A stretch of 64,000 nucleotides of DNA from Villigracilis sp024434165 (GCA_030263665.1 SZPK01000008.1:248001-312000), one strand, 5' to 3'. Shown: positions 52,587 to 61,643, counted from the first letter of the stretch. Numbers and translations: made by a program. The notes: generated by a model not told the origin, from the sequence alone.

Positions 52587-53023
52587 TCGGTCGCACGCCC
52601 CCATTGAGGGGATGATATTCGAATCCTGTCCTCCCCGCCATTGAAAAACACATCCTTGCCGGGTGTGTTTTTTTTATTTTTCGGTCGCACGCCCCCATTG
52701 AGGGGATGATATTCGAATCCTGTCCTCCCCGCCACTGAAAAACACATCCTTGCCGGGTGTGTTTTTTTTTATTTTTCGGTCGCACGCCCCCATTGAGGGG
52801 ATGATATTCGAATCCTGCGCTGTCCCCGCCACTGAAAAACACATCCTTGCCGGGTGTGTTTTTTTTATTTTTCGGTCGCACGCCCCCATTGAGGGGATGA
52901 CATTCGAATCCTGCGCTGTCCCCGCCATTGAAAAACACATCCTTGTCGGGTGTGTTTTTTTTATTTTTCGGTTGCACGCCCCCATTGAGGGGATGACATT
53001 CGAATCCTGCGCTGTCCCCGCCG
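52587..53023 (+). repeat. Tandem array of tRNA-Ser 3' end plus terminator
   Basis: Unit: TCGGTCGCA (also in the tRNA at 52513), CGCCCCCATTGAGGGG hairpin, ATTCGAATCC, tRNA 3' end CCCCGCCA, then the terminator. Units start at 52587, 52681, 52776, 52872 and 52968 (periods 94-96). Later units differ as CTGCGCTGTCCCC. The fifth lacks a terminator. Compared with the tRNA itself each unit has 20 extra bases. Confidence 0.95.
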
Positions 53024-53045
53024 CCATGAAATGTAAACTTTGGTT

Positions 53046-53300
53046 TTATATCAGCCCTATCAACTCAACGGAAAGAAATTGCAGGAGGTTGGTTACGGTG
53101 GTACGCGCCCTGGCAGGGGATTGATCTTTCGACACGAGATAGAAAAGGGTTGTCAGCGAATGCGGCGCAACGAAACCTTGAATCTTTCCCGTTTCCGCAT
53201 ATGCTAATAGTTGAGCAGACGCCTCATAGAACGGCTCACGGTTTTGCAGAACATTCAGAATGATGTTCAAGTGGAGGAAAGCCTTAGTTTTTCCCGCCAT
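53046..53300 (-). pseudogene. Truncated PIN-domain (VapC-like) toxin with lost active-site Asp
   Basis: An 84-residue frame resembling the first 60% of VapC/PIN toxins (FLHLNIILNVLQ, SLTTLFYLVSKDQS). In PIN proteins the start reads FLDTNVILD; here the two Asp positions are His and Asn. The C-terminal half with the remaining acidic residues is gone, and the frame ends 23 bp from the tRNA-Ser array. It overlaps the antitoxin gene by 17 bp. So it is a decayed toxin. Confidence 0.75.
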
Positions 53301-53529
53301 ATTTGGCTTCCAGGTGTTTTTTGTAATCGGTCACCGACACATTTCTGGAAAGCGTGCCTGACAGCCTGCGGACCATCGGCGCATCCTGCAACACATTCAT
53401 GGAGGCGGGAACGCGGCGCAAATATTCGCTGATCAGGCTGGTGAGCGTGGTATTCTGCCGGCGTGCATGTTTCTTGGCATTCTCCAGCAGTTCACGCGGC
53501 ACGCGAATGGTCAATTTCGTCTCTTGCAT
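53284..53529 (-). CDS. VapB-like antitoxin
   Basis: An 81-residue protein beginning with a strand and ribbon-helix-helix-type pattern (KLTIRVPRELLENAKKHARR, LTSLISEYLRRV), followed by an unstructured tail that would bind the toxin. Still open and intact although its toxin is decayed. Order antitoxin then toxin, overlapping, is the usual vapBC layout. Confidence 0.75.
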   Translation of the reverse strand: MQETKLTIRVPRELLENAKKHARRQNTTLTSLISEYLRRVPASMNVLQDAPMVRRLSGTLSRNVSVTDYKKHLEAKYGGKN

Positions 53530-53898
53530 GGCTGCCTCTTGTGCCGTACAGAATAACAGGGTTTTGTACGGCTGCCAAGCGGTCGCGCTCCCTCATTTGC
53601 CGTCTTGCCAGGGTACGCATATCCGGTAAAGCGGCGGGGTAGTTGCATGAAGGACAGAGGGGCAAAATCAAAAACGAAACCGGGTTCAGTGATTCGCAGG
53701 GCGAAAGCCGCCTGCTCAGCACATGGAGGCTGTCGCCACGGCGATGCCTTGGGGCTGATGTGCGCGAGTCCGCTCAAGCGGACTTTCACGAACTGAGGCA
53801 GGGATTTATCCCGCTGCCGATGCAATCAAAAACAGGACCGGATCCAGCCGCAGCGCTGTTTTGTTATTGTACGTTTCTGTAAACATTCACCCAGACCG
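53530..53898. other. Intergenic region without a gene
   Basis: About 370 bp. A palindrome AGTCCGCT/AGCGGACT near 53768-53785 is the only notable feature. Confidence 0.4.
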
Positions 53899-54318
53899 TC
53901 ACACATGCCCATACAGCGGATGATTGGCGTTGATTTGCAGCAAATCCCATAGGTTCCCATACAAATCTTCGAACACAGCCACCAGCCCATACGCTTCTTC
54001 TTTTGGAGGTCTTATGAATTTTATCCCCCCGGAAATCATCTCGTTGTAATCTCTCCAAAAATCGTCTGTGTTGAGGAAGAGGAATACCCTGCCGCCCGTT
54101 TGATTGCCGATAAAGGGTTCCTGCTCCGGTTTGGATGCTTTCGCCAAAAGGAGGGTGGTTCCGCGCATGCCGGGCGGAGCGACCACGACCCAGCGCTTGT
54201 CCTGCTCCGGCTGATAGGTATCTTCCACCAGCGTAAAATGCAATTTCCCTGTATAAAAAGCGATTGCTTCATCGTAATCCCTGACCACCAGCGCGATATG
54301 GATGATGGATTGTTTCAT
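53899..54318 (-). CDS. VOC/glyoxalase-family protein
   Basis: A 139-residue protein of the vicinal oxygen chelate fold: IIHIALVVRDYDEAIAFYTGKL at the N-terminus (metal His at residue 7), two beta-alpha-beta-beta-beta repeats, and YGLVAVFEDLYGNLWDLLQ at the end (metal Glu-like position). Could be a glyoxalase, dioxygenase or fosfomycin/bleomycin-type binder. GAGGAG precedes the ATG at 54318. No neighbour gives a hint. Confidence 0.82.
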   Translation of the reverse strand: MKQSIIHIALVVRDYDEAIAFYTGKLHFTLVEDTYQPEQDKRWVVVAPPGMRGTTLLLAKASKPEQEPFIGNQTGGRVFLFLNTDDFWRDYNEMISGGIKFIRPPKEEAYGLVAVFEDLYGNLWDLLQINANHPLYGHV

Positions 54319-54492
54319 GGTTCGATGCTCCTCTTTTTGTTTATGCTGCAAGGCAGCCAATGGAATCATTTCCGCCTGGTGGCTTCATGCCAGGGAAACC
54401 CGCATGAAAGCGGCGGCAAAGATAACGGGGAGAAAAGGTTTTTCGGAACAGAACCAGCCTCCGGCGGAGTCTGAAGCGGGATGGTGGAAGAT

Positions 54493-54533
54493 AAGACTGC
54501 GGAGGCAGGAAATCCCTCCGCAGTCTTTTTTCA
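54493..54533. terminator. Intrinsic terminator between VOC and DAO genes
   Basis: AAGACTGCGGAGG, loop, CCTCCGCAGTCTT, then a T-tract on the + strand; a partial tract also on the minus strand, on which both genes lie. Confidence 0.8.
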
Positions 54534-54595
54534 TTATCCTTCTTTTTTTCGCTTTGCCCAGTGCAGGTTTGGCGCTCCAAACGGTGAAATGGAAT

Positions 54596-55765
54596 CTATC
54601 TCCAAAGATGCCCGTAGGCGTATTCGCCTTCGAGCAGTTTCCCTTCGGCGAAGCGTTCAAAGCGGAAGGGCGTGATGTCCACGGTTTTGGGTTTGCCGTC
54701 GAGAATGAGCTCCGCCATGCTCGCGCCCGCGGCGGGGGAGGTTTTGAAGCCCGTACCGCTCAACCCGCAGGCGAGATAGAAACCTTCGGGACCCGCCGCG
54801 CTGTAGATGGCGCGCTGGTCGGGGGTCAGCCCGTCGCGCCCGACATGAATGGAGTGTAAGCCGCTCTCTTCGATCCTGGGAATGCGCCGGATCATGTTAT
54901 CAATGAGTTTATCGAGGAACGCAGGCGAAGGCGTCTGGTCGTCGGCTTCGGGCGGTTCGTTGCGCAGGGAATCGTCTTCGCTTGCGGCAAGGATGAGCGC
55001 GCTGCCTTCGGGACGGTAGTAGCAGTTGACGATGTCGTCTATCACCGCGGGGAATTTGCCCAGCGACGGCGGACGATGCAGAAAGGCGACATCGTGCGTC
55101 CATGTTTCGAGCGGGACCTCGACGCCTGCCAGGCTGGCGACCTGCTTTGCCCACCTGCCAGCCGCGTTGACCACAATGGGCGCCGCAAACCCGCCTTTGT
55201 CTGTGTTGACGCCTGTGACCCTGCCCCCTGCCGTGTGGATGGCGGTCACTTCGCAGTTTTGAACGAGCGCCGCGCCGCTGCGCTTTGCGCCGTCAATGAA
55301 CGAGTTGGTGGTGAGGGTCGCATCCGCATAGCCTGAATCGGGCTCGTAAGCGGCGAAGTCGAAATCGTCGGTGACCAGGTCGGGGAAGAGTTTGTTCACA
55401 TCTGCGGCGGAGATGATCGAAGTATTGATCCCAATGCGCTGCTGGTTGGCGGTGTTGCCGCGCAATTTGTCCTCGTACTCGCGCCTGACGATTTTGAGAA
55501 ACCCCGTGTTGATGAAGCCGCATTCGCCGCCGACCCTTTGCTTCCAATCGCTGTAGTAGTTTTTATAACTGACAAAGGTCAGTTCGGCTTCCACGGCAAG
55601 GTCGTAGTGCATGCGCACCAGCCCGCTGGAATAACCGGTGGCGCCCGAAGCGACGGTCCGGCGTTCGAGGATGGCGGTCTTGAGTCCGCGCTCGGCAAGG
55701 TGGAAGGCGATGCTTGCGCCCATCACACCCGCGCCGATGACGATGGCATCGCAGGTTTGAGTCAT
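54596..55765 (-). CDS. FAD-dependent amine/amino-acid oxidoreductase (DAO family)
   Basis: A 389-residue flavoprotein: Rossmann FAD motif IVIGAGVMGASIAFHLAERG, ASGATGYSSGLVRMHYD, VNAAGRWAKQVASLAG, and the C-terminal CGLSGTGFKTSPAAGASMAELIL. This fits sarcosine oxidase beta/glycine oxidase-like DAO proteins. The substrate is not evident from the sequence, and there are no partner oxidase subunits next to it. A terminator follows. Confidence 0.9.
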   Translation of the reverse strand: MTQTCDAIVIGAGVMGASIAFHLAERGLKTAILERRTVASGATGYSSGLVRMHYDLAVEAELTFVSYKNYYSDWKQRVGGECGFINTGFLKIVRREYEDKLRGNTANQQRIGINTSIISAADVNKLFPDLVTDDFDFAAYEPDSGYADATLTTNSFIDGAKRSGAALVQNCEVTAIHTAGGRVTGVNTDKGGFAAPIVVNAAGRWAKQVASLAGVEVPLETWTHDVAFLHRPPSLGKFPAVIDDIVNCYYRPEGSALILAASEDDSLRNEPPEADDQTPSPAFLDKLIDNMIRRIPRIEESGLHSIHVGRDGLTPDQRAIYSAAGPEGFYLACGLSGTGFKTSPAAGASMAELILDGKPKTVDITPFRFERFAEGKLLEGEYAYGHLWR

Positions 55766-55815
55766 GGGGAGTCCTTTCGCTGGATGGATGAAACGATTGT
55801 AGCAGGTTTTACCGG

Positions 55816-56310
55816 CTATCCCAGTTTGATTTCCAAATCTTCCAGATGCTCGGATTCATGCAGCGCCAGCGAACGCGCCTTCCAATAAACGGATTCCTTC
55901 CGCCTCTTCCCGGACTCGCGAACTGATCTCACCCATTGAGCCTCGGTCAACGCCGAAAGGACTCGCAGCAGCGCCCTGCGGCGGGTTTTGAAATATGCCA
56001 GCAGTTCGGCGAACTCCAGCAAATCGAGGCGGACAAGTTTTCCCCAGTCCCGTTCCGGGTGGATATCTGCCACGAGCGGTTCATCCAGGAGCAGGGCAAG
56101 GTGAATCGCCTCCGAAGTCCGCGCTTCGCTGTTAAGCAGATGCACCAGCGTCTCCATGAACGAACGTTCCCCTTCGCCCAGCGGACGGCGCAATTCCTGC
56201 GCAGGCAACGGCTCGCCCAGCGCCTCGAGCCGAACCGGCGTTTCAGCGAGCAATCTGACGACTCGTTCGATATTGGCGGACGTACAAGCGGTGGAGATGG
56301 ATGTTTTCAT
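55816..56310 (-). CDS. DinB-like helical-bundle protein
   Basis: A 164-residue four-helix protein of the DinB/YfiT type: helices around ANIERVVRLLAETPVRLEAL, GERSFMETLVHLLNSEART, RLDLLEFAELLAYFKTRRRALL and KSLALHESEHLEDLE. The histidines typical for metal binding are partly present (HLLN, HESEH). GGAG lies six bases before the ATG at 56310. Divergent from the hdr-etf operon; no known substrate. Confidence 0.8.
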   Translation of the reverse strand: MKTSISTACTSANIERVVRLLAETPVRLEALGEPLPAQELRRPLGEGERSFMETLVHLLNSEARTSEAIHLALLLDEPLVADIHPERDWGKLVRLDLLEFAELLAYFKTRRRALLRVLSALTEAQWVRSVRESGKRRKESVYWKARSLALHESEHLEDLEIKLG

Positions 56311-56464
56311 CAGTTGCTCCAATAACGTACCAGGCGTTTCCGGCGTTCCACCCGATTTTACATCGCTGCAACCTGGTTATCCAACCCGCCTCAAAGTCGG
56401 TTCATCGAAAACCAACCGGGTTTGGAACGGCAATCCTTTGTTTTTTTTCTTCATTTTCTGTCGT

Positions 56465-56483
56465 GACAATGTGCAGTATTGTC
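56465..56483 (+). promoter_or_regulatory. Secondary inverted repeat upstream of the hdr-etf operon
   Basis: GACAAT-N7-ATTGTC, 21 bp before the CRP/FNR-like site. May be a second operator. Confidence 0.4.
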
Positions 56484-56503
56484 CGGTGACATTCAGTACT
56501 CGC

Positions 56504-56525
56504 ATTTGTGAATATCATCACAAAT
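56504..56525 (+). promoter_or_regulatory. CRP/FNR-type operator of the hdr-etf operon
   Basis: ATTTGTGA-N6-TCACAAAT, with perfect 8-bp arms and the core TGTGA-N6-TCACA, the textbook CRP half-sites and spacing. It lies ~115 bp before the first ATG; a possible -10 (TATACA) is at 56556-56561. Between it and DinB nothing else is seen. Confidence 0.75.
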
Positions 56526-56638
56526 AATAAAAATAGGTGGGGTAGATGTGATTACTATACAAGAGGTAAACACCGTTCCTTGTGCGGTTTTCTGGCCTGG
56601 CAGGAGAGGCGCCAGGCGAAGTTGATTGGAGGTCATCC

Positions 56639-57832
56639 ATGACAGCCTCTGTGACAGTCGAACGACCCTTTTACGAAAGAGTCCTTGAGTCGACGCCCAG
56701 CGGAGAACGCCTCAGGCTTTGCCTTGAGTGCGGAAATTGCAGTGGAATTTGTCCATTCGGCTATCTGATGCTATATCCACCCAGCCGGATGATCGCCATG
56801 ATGCGCGCCGGGCGAATCAACAAGGTGGTGGAGACCGACACGGTGTGGATGTGCGTTTCATGTTATGCCTGCACGGCGGTTTGCCCGTCCAAAGTGCCGC
56901 TCACCAGCGGGCTGATGGCGGGCATCAAGGAGGAATTGATCCTGGCGGGTAACGTCCCGACGGAACTGCACAACGCCTTGCAGAATTCACAGCGCTATGG
57001 CAACCCACAGGGCGAATCGCCGCGCAAACGGGCGGATTGGACCCTCGGCATCCAGCCGGAAGTCAAGATCATGGCGAAACACAAACAGCCGGTGGACGTG
57101 TTGTGGTTCGTCGGCGATTACGCATCGTTTCATCCCCGCGTCCAGGCGGCGACGAAAGCGCTTGCCCGTATCTTGAACGCGCTGGGCGTGGACTTCGGCA
57201 TTCTCGGTTCCGATGAAAACAGCGACGGCGATTCGCAGAGATTGGCGGGCGAGCGCGGACTGTTCGAGATGCTGGCGGAAAAGAACGGGAAAGTCTTCAG
57301 CAAGTATCAATTCAACCAGATCATTACCACCGACCCGCACGCCTACAACGCGATCAAGAATGAGTATCCTGCTTTGGGCATCAAATACCCGGTGCAGCAT
57401 TACACCGAGTTTCTTGCGGAGCAGATTGACGCGCTCAAACTGCTGATGAAACAGCAGGTCAATGCCAGGGTCGCGTACCACGATCCCTGCTATCTGGGTC
57501 GCGCAAATGGAATCTTCGAGCCGCCGCGCGAGTTGCTGTGCGCCATCCCCGGCGTGGAACTGGTGGAGATGACTCACAACCACATCAACAGCCTGTGCTG
57601 CGGAGGCGGGGGCGGCGGGATGTGGCTGGACGGCTTCCAATGGGAAAAGGCGCACGTCCGCCTCTCGGATTGGCGCGTGCGCGAGGCGATGAACGTCAGC
57701 GCGGATGTTCTGGCTGTGGCTTGTCCTTATGAGACCCCGCGCTTTGAAGACGCAGCAAAGACCATGCCCGGCGCAGAATCATTGAAGGTGCGCGACATCG
57801 CCGAAATCCTGGCTGAGTCCATGGGGGTGTGA
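56639..57832 (+). CDS. Hdr-like Fe-S oxidoreductase (CCG domain)
   Basis: A 397-residue protein of the HdrD/GlpC type: two [4Fe-4S] motifs near residues 29 and 76 (CLECGNCSGIC and CVSCYACTAVC), then a CCG-like region. The first CCG copy is degenerate (WFVGDYASF, no Cys) and the second is intact (YHDPCYLGR, SLCCGGGG). Electron carrier between ETF and a membrane partner. GGAGG precedes the ATG at 56639. First gene of the operon, 13 bp before etfB. Confidence 0.9.
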   Translation: MTASVTVERPFYERVLESTPSGERLRLCLECGNCSGICPFGYLMLYPPSRMIAMMRAGRINKVVETDTVWMCVSCYACTAVCPSKVPLTSGLMAGIKEELILAGNVPTELHNALQNSQRYGNPQGESPRKRADWTLGIQPEVKIMAKHKQPVDVLWFVGDYASFHPRVQAATKALARILNALGVDFGILGSDENSDGDSQRLAGERGLFEMLAEKNGKVFSKYQFNQIITTDPHAYNAIKNEYPALGIKYPVQHYTEFLAEQIDALKLLMKQQVNARVAYHDPCYLGRANGIFEPPRELLCAIPGVELVEMTHNHINSLCCGGGGGGMWLDGFQWEKAHVRLSDWRVREAMNVSADVLAVACPYETPRFEDAAKTMPGAESLKVRDIAEILAESMGV

Positions 57833-57845
57833 AGGAGGCGGTGAG

Positions 57846-58607
57846 ATGAATATCGTCGTTTTGATAAAACTCGTTCCCGACCTCGTGGAAGAGTTGACCA
57901 TTGACTCCAGCGGCGCGGGTCTCGACCTGACCTTTGCGCGCTGGATCATCAATGAATTCGACGACCACGCGCTGGAGCAGGGAATCCTGTTAAAGGAAAA
58001 GAACGGCGGCACAGTCACAGCGATTGCGCCCGACCTCGAAGGCGTGGATGATGTCTTATTCACCGCCGCCGCAAGGGGCGCGGACCGCCTCATCAAGGTC
58101 AAAGGCGATTTCATGGCGGCAAACAATCATGCGCTGGCGCGCTCGTTCTCCGCGATCATCCAGAAATTCCAAGCCGACCTCATCCTGACCGGTGTGCAGG
58201 CGCACAATGACCTCGATGGCTCGGCGGGACCGCTTCTGGCGGAATGTTTGCAACTTCCTTATGTTGGTTACATCGCTGGTGTATCGGTCAACGACGGCAA
58301 GTCCATGTTGCGCAAGGAATATCCCGGCGGTTTGCTCGCTGAAATGGAAGTGACTCTCCCGGCCGTCCTGGGAATCCAAGCCGCGGAACAGCCGCCGCGT
58401 TATGTGGCAGTGAGCAAGGTGCGGCAGGCGATGAAGACCTCTTCCCTTGAAGAGATGGACGCATCCGACCTGGGCCCGCTTGGCGCTCCCACAGTTGGGA
58501 GGATGTTCCAGCCTGAGGCGACAACCCACGCCGAGATGATCGAAGGCAGCCCCGAGGAAGTCTCCGCCAAACTGGTCGGTCTCTTCAAAGAGTTGGGCGT
58601 GATGTAA
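57846..58607 (+). CDS. etfB: Electron transfer flavoprotein beta subunit
   Basis: A 253-residue ETF beta: IVVLIKLVPD at the N-terminus, a central INEFDDHALEQG helix, GADRLIKVKG, LILTGVQAHNDLDGSAGPLLAE (AMP/FAD-binding loop) and YPGGLLAEMEVTLPAVLG. AGGAGG lies six bases before the ATG. Followed by etfA after 11 bp. Carries electrons from acyl-CoA or similar dehydrogenases to the Fe-S oxidoreductases of this operon. Confidence 0.94.
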   Translation: MNIVVLIKLVPDLVEELTIDSSGAGLDLTFARWIINEFDDHALEQGILLKEKNGGTVTAIAPDLEGVDDVLFTAAARGADRLIKVKGDFMAANNHALARSFSAIIQKFQADLILTGVQAHNDLDGSAGPLLAECLQLPYVGYIAGVSVNDGKSMLRKEYPGGLLAEMEVTLPAVLGIQAAEQPPRYVAVSKVRQAMKTSSLEEMDASDLGPLGAPTVGRMFQPEATTHAEMIEGSPEEVSAKLVGLFKELGVM

Positions 58608-58618
58608 AGGAGGCGATG

Positions 58619-59578
58619 ATGAGCCAGGATATTTACGTCGTCATCGAACACCTGCGGGGGCAGGTCGCGGATATTTCGTACACCATGCTCGCCGCGGCGC
58701 GGGAGTTGAGTCAGGCAACGAGCGGCAAAGTCGTTGCTGTGTTGTTGGGACACAATGCAAAAGAATTGGCAAAGGATTTCGCCGCTAACCAGGTGCTTTA
58801 TTTGAATCATGCCGCATTGACGGAATTCACCTCCGACGCGTATCAAAAAACATTGGCAGATTTGATCAGCAAAGATCAACCGCGTGCCGTGCTGTTCGGC
58901 AACACCTCCATCGGCGCGGATGTAGCGAGTGTGCTTTCGATGCGATTAAGTTTGCCGATAGTGAGTTCATGCCGCAGTTTTACCAGCGATGGGAAGTTTG
59001 TCGCGCAGATTTGCGGCGGCAAGATCATGGCGGAGGGTGGGTTGCCGAGTCCGACTGCGTTGGTCACAATGGTTCCGGGCGGCTATCAACCGGATCAAGG
59101 TCGAAGCGTGGAGTCGCCTCCGGTAACGGAATCAGCCGTCCCTGCGTTGGATGCGCTGCGCGTCACGTTATCCAGGTACATCGAGCCTGAATCCGCCGAC
59201 GTGGATATTTCCAAAGAGCCGCTGCTCATCGCCGTCGGGCGCGGAATCCAAAACAAGGACAATATCGAACTGGCGGACGCGCTCGCGCAGGCAATCGGCG
59301 GCGTGGTGTGCGGTTCGCGCCCTGTGATTGATCAGGGCTGGCTTTCCACATCGCGGCTCGTGGGCAAATCGGGCAAGCAGGTGAAGCCGAAGATTTATTT
59401 TGCGTTGGGCATCAGCGGCGCGCCCGAACACGTGGAAGCGATCACGCAAAGCGACACGATCATCGCGGTCAACACCGACCCGAAGGCGCCGATCTTCGAT
59501 ATTGCGAAATACGGCATTCAAATGGACCTCTTCGAATTGGTCGAAGTGCTGACCGAGCATTTGAAAGCGAAAGTTTGA
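58619..59578 (+). CDS. etfA: Electron transfer flavoprotein alpha subunit
   Basis: A 319-residue ETF alpha. N-terminal domain; then the FAD domain with LLIAVGRGIQNKDNIELA, VCGSRPVIDQGWL, LVGKSGKQVKPKIYFALGISGAPEH and IIAVNTDPKAPIFDIA, the classical FAD signature. Of two adjacent ATG codons the second (58619) has the better distance to AAGGAGG. Downstream of etfB by 11 bp and immediately upstream of the membrane Fe-S oxidoreductase. Confidence 0.94.
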   Translation: MSQDIYVVIEHLRGQVADISYTMLAAARELSQATSGKVVAVLLGHNAKELAKDFAANQVLYLNHAALTEFTSDAYQKTLADLISKDQPRAVLFGNTSIGADVASVLSMRLSLPIVSSCRSFTSDGKFVAQICGGKIMAEGGLPSPTALVTMVPGGYQPDQGRSVESPPVTESAVPALDALRVTLSRYIEPESADVDISKEPLLIAVGRGIQNKDNIELADALAQAIGGVVCGSRPVIDQGWLSTSRLVGKSGKQVKPKIYFALGISGAPEHVEAITQSDTIIAVNTDPKAPIFDIAKYGIQMDLFELVEVLTEHLKAKV

Positions 59579-59579
59579 A

Positions 59580-61568
59580 ATGAACTACGAAGCGTTGAAG
59601 TCCGTTATCGTTTTGCTCGCGCTGTTGACCGCGACAGGCGTTTTCGTCTGGCGCGCCTATCGCTTGTTATGGGTCAACCTGCGGCGCGGGCAGCCGAGCG
59701 GTCGCTTTGATCGCTGGGGCGAACGCATCAAAGGCGTGCTTGTTTACGTCGGCGCGCAGTTGCGTTTGTTTCGCTTTCTCGTCCCAGGCACGGCGCACTT
59801 CTTCGTCTTTTGGGGTTTCCTGTTCCTTTCGTTGACCATCCTGCAAGCCATCGCGGAAGGTCTCGCGGCGTTTGCGAATTCGCATTACGTGTTGCCGATC
59901 ATCGGTGAATGGGGTCCGCTGGCGTTGATTCAGGATTTGCTTGCGACAGCCGTCGTCATCGCGGTCGCGTACGGATTGTATTTGCGGCTGGTCGTTGACC
60001 CAGAACGTTATCGTGGGAGTCACAAAGGCGCGGGCGTGAAGGTGCTGGGATTCATCATGACGATCATGCTCAGCCTGCTGGTGATGAACGGACTCCGCAT
60101 CAACCTGAACGAAGACCTGCTCGCCGCGTGGAGACCTGTTTCCACGCTGACAGGGCGACTCTTCGCAAGTCTCAGCCCTGCCGCACAGGGTCTCATCGAA
60201 GAGATCGCCTACTGGATTCATCTTGGCGTTGTGATGCTGTTCCTGACCGAGTTGCCCACTGGCAAGCATTTCCACATTTTCACTTCCATTCCGAACGTTT
60301 TGCTGCGCAATCTCGAACCGCGCGGACGATTGCCCGCGCCGCAGTCAGCGGATGGAACGGCAGGCGTCGGTGTGATGGAGGGATTCCGCTGGAAGCAGAT
60401 GCTCGATTTCTACACCTGCTCCGAGTGCGGACGCTGTCAGGAGATGTGCCCCACGTGCAGGAGCGGTTCGCCGCTTTCGCCCAAACTGTTGATCATGGAT
60501 TTGCGTCGCAACCTGGAGGAGCGCGGCGCGGCGTTATCCGCGAGTTCAAAGAATGGCATATTGTCCAAGTCGTTGGCGGGCGATGTCATCACCGACGAAA
60601 CGCTGTGGGCTTGCACCACCTGTTACACCTGTGACCAGGAATGCCCGCTGTTCATCGAACACGTCAATCCGATTGTGGAAATGCGGAGATACTTGATCGT
60701 CGAAGGTCGTGTGGACAAAAAATTGCAGGATGCGCTCGCCAACCTGGGACGCTACGGCAACTCGTTCGGTCAATCCGAGCGGATGCGCGCCAAATGGACA
60801 CAGGGATTACAGCCTGCGATCAGAGATGCGCGCAAAGAACCGGTTGAATATCTGTGGTTCGTCGGTGATTATGCTTCCTACAATCAAACATTGACCGATG
60901 TCACGCGCAAAACAGCGGAGGTCTTCCAGCGGGCTGGTTTGAATTTCGGAATCTTATTCGATGCCGAGCGCAACTCCGGCAACGACGTGCGCCGCGTGGG
61001 CGAAGAAGGCTTGTACGAAATGCTGGCAGAGAAGAACCTGCAAGCCTTGTCCAAATGCAAATACGAGACCATCGTCACCACCGATCCGCACACCTATAAC
61101 ACCTTGAAAAATGAATATGCGTGGAATGGAAATCGTCCGCGTATTTTGCATTACACCGAATTGCTCGATGAATTGATCGTTTCGGGCAAACTCAAGTTCA
61201 GTAAGAAACTGGATACTCGAATCACGTACCACGATCCCTGCTATCTCGGTCGGTACAACGGCGTGTACGATGCTCCGCGCCGCGTCCTGCACGCAGCGGG
61301 ATGTGAACTGATCGAGATGCAACGTCACGGCGATCGCGCTTTCTGCTGCGGCGCGGGCGGCGGTCGGATTTGGATGGAGGAAACTCCCGGCAGGGAACGT
61401 CCCGCCGAGATTCGCATCCGCGATGCCGCCGCGCTGACAAACGTTCCGAACTTCGTCGTGTCCTGCCCGAAGGATGTGACCATGTTCCGGGACGCGGTCA
61501 AGACCACAGGCAACGAGAGCAGGTTTCAAGTCAAGGATTTGATTGAAGTGGTTTATGAGGCAATGTAA
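59580..61568 (+). CDS. Membrane-bound Fe-S oxidoreductase, ETF:menaquinone type
   Basis: A 662-residue protein with five to six N-terminal transmembrane helices (residues ~5-230, NarI-like), two [4Fe-4S] motifs (CSECGRCQEMCPTC and CTTCYTCDQECP, near residues 280 and 345) and CCG domains (degenerate WFVGDYASYN; intact YHDPCYLGR and FCCGAGGG). It matches the membrane Fe-S oxidoreductases that pass electrons from EtfAB to menaquinone. The soluble gene upstream is its paralogue. Starts 1 bp after etfA. Confidence 0.92.
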   Translation: MNYEALKSVIVLLALLTATGVFVWRAYRLLWVNLRRGQPSGRFDRWGERIKGVLVYVGAQLRLFRFLVPGTAHFFVFWGFLFLSLTILQAIAEGLAAFANSHYVLPIIGEWGPLALIQDLLATAVVIAVAYGLYLRLVVDPERYRGSHKGAGVKVLGFIMTIMLSLLVMNGLRINLNEDLLAAWRPVSTLTGRLFASLSPAAQGLIEEIAYWIHLGVVMLFLTELPTGKHFHIFTSIPNVLLRNLEPRGRLPAPQSADGTAGVGVMEGFRWKQMLDFYTCSECGRCQEMCPTCRSGSPLSPKLLIMDLRRNLEERGAALSASSKNGILSKSLAGDVITDETLWACTTCYTCDQECPLFIEHVNPIVEMRRYLIVEGRVDKKLQDALANLGRYGNSFGQSERMRAKWTQGLQPAIRDARKEPVEYLWFVGDYASYNQTLTDVTRKTAEVFQRAGLNFGILFDAERNSGNDVRRVGEEGLYEMLAEKNLQALSKCKYETIVTTDPHTYNTLKNEYAWNGNRPRILHYTELLDELIVSGKLKFSKKLDTRITYHDPCYLGRYNGVYDAPRRVLHAAGCELIEMQRHGDRAFCCGAGGGRIWMEETPGRERPAEIRIRDAAALTNVPNFVVSCPKDVTMFRDAVKTTGNESRFQVKDLIEVVYEAM

Positions 61569-61570
61569 TT

Positions 61571-61643
61571 CCCTCACCCTAACCCTCTCCCGAAGGGAGA
61601 GGGAACTCCCTTCCCCCTTCGGGGGAAGGGTCGGGGATGAGGG
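61571..61643. repeat. Double palindrome between the Fe-S oxidoreductase and kinase genes
   Basis: CCCTCTCCCGAAGGGAGAGGG (perfect) followed by CCTTCCCCCTTCGGGGGAAGG (perfect), enclosed by CCCTCA and TGAGGG. The same family as the intragenic elements; here it sits between genes and may act as a terminator. Confidence 0.9.

Noticed and set aside
52587..53023. Possible CRISPR array
   Set aside because: The period is constant but the whole unit is repeated; there are no unique spacers and no cas genes.
52369..53124. Repetitive frames through the tRNA-Ser array
   Set aside because: The periodic peptides reflect the 95-bp units and include tRNA sequence.
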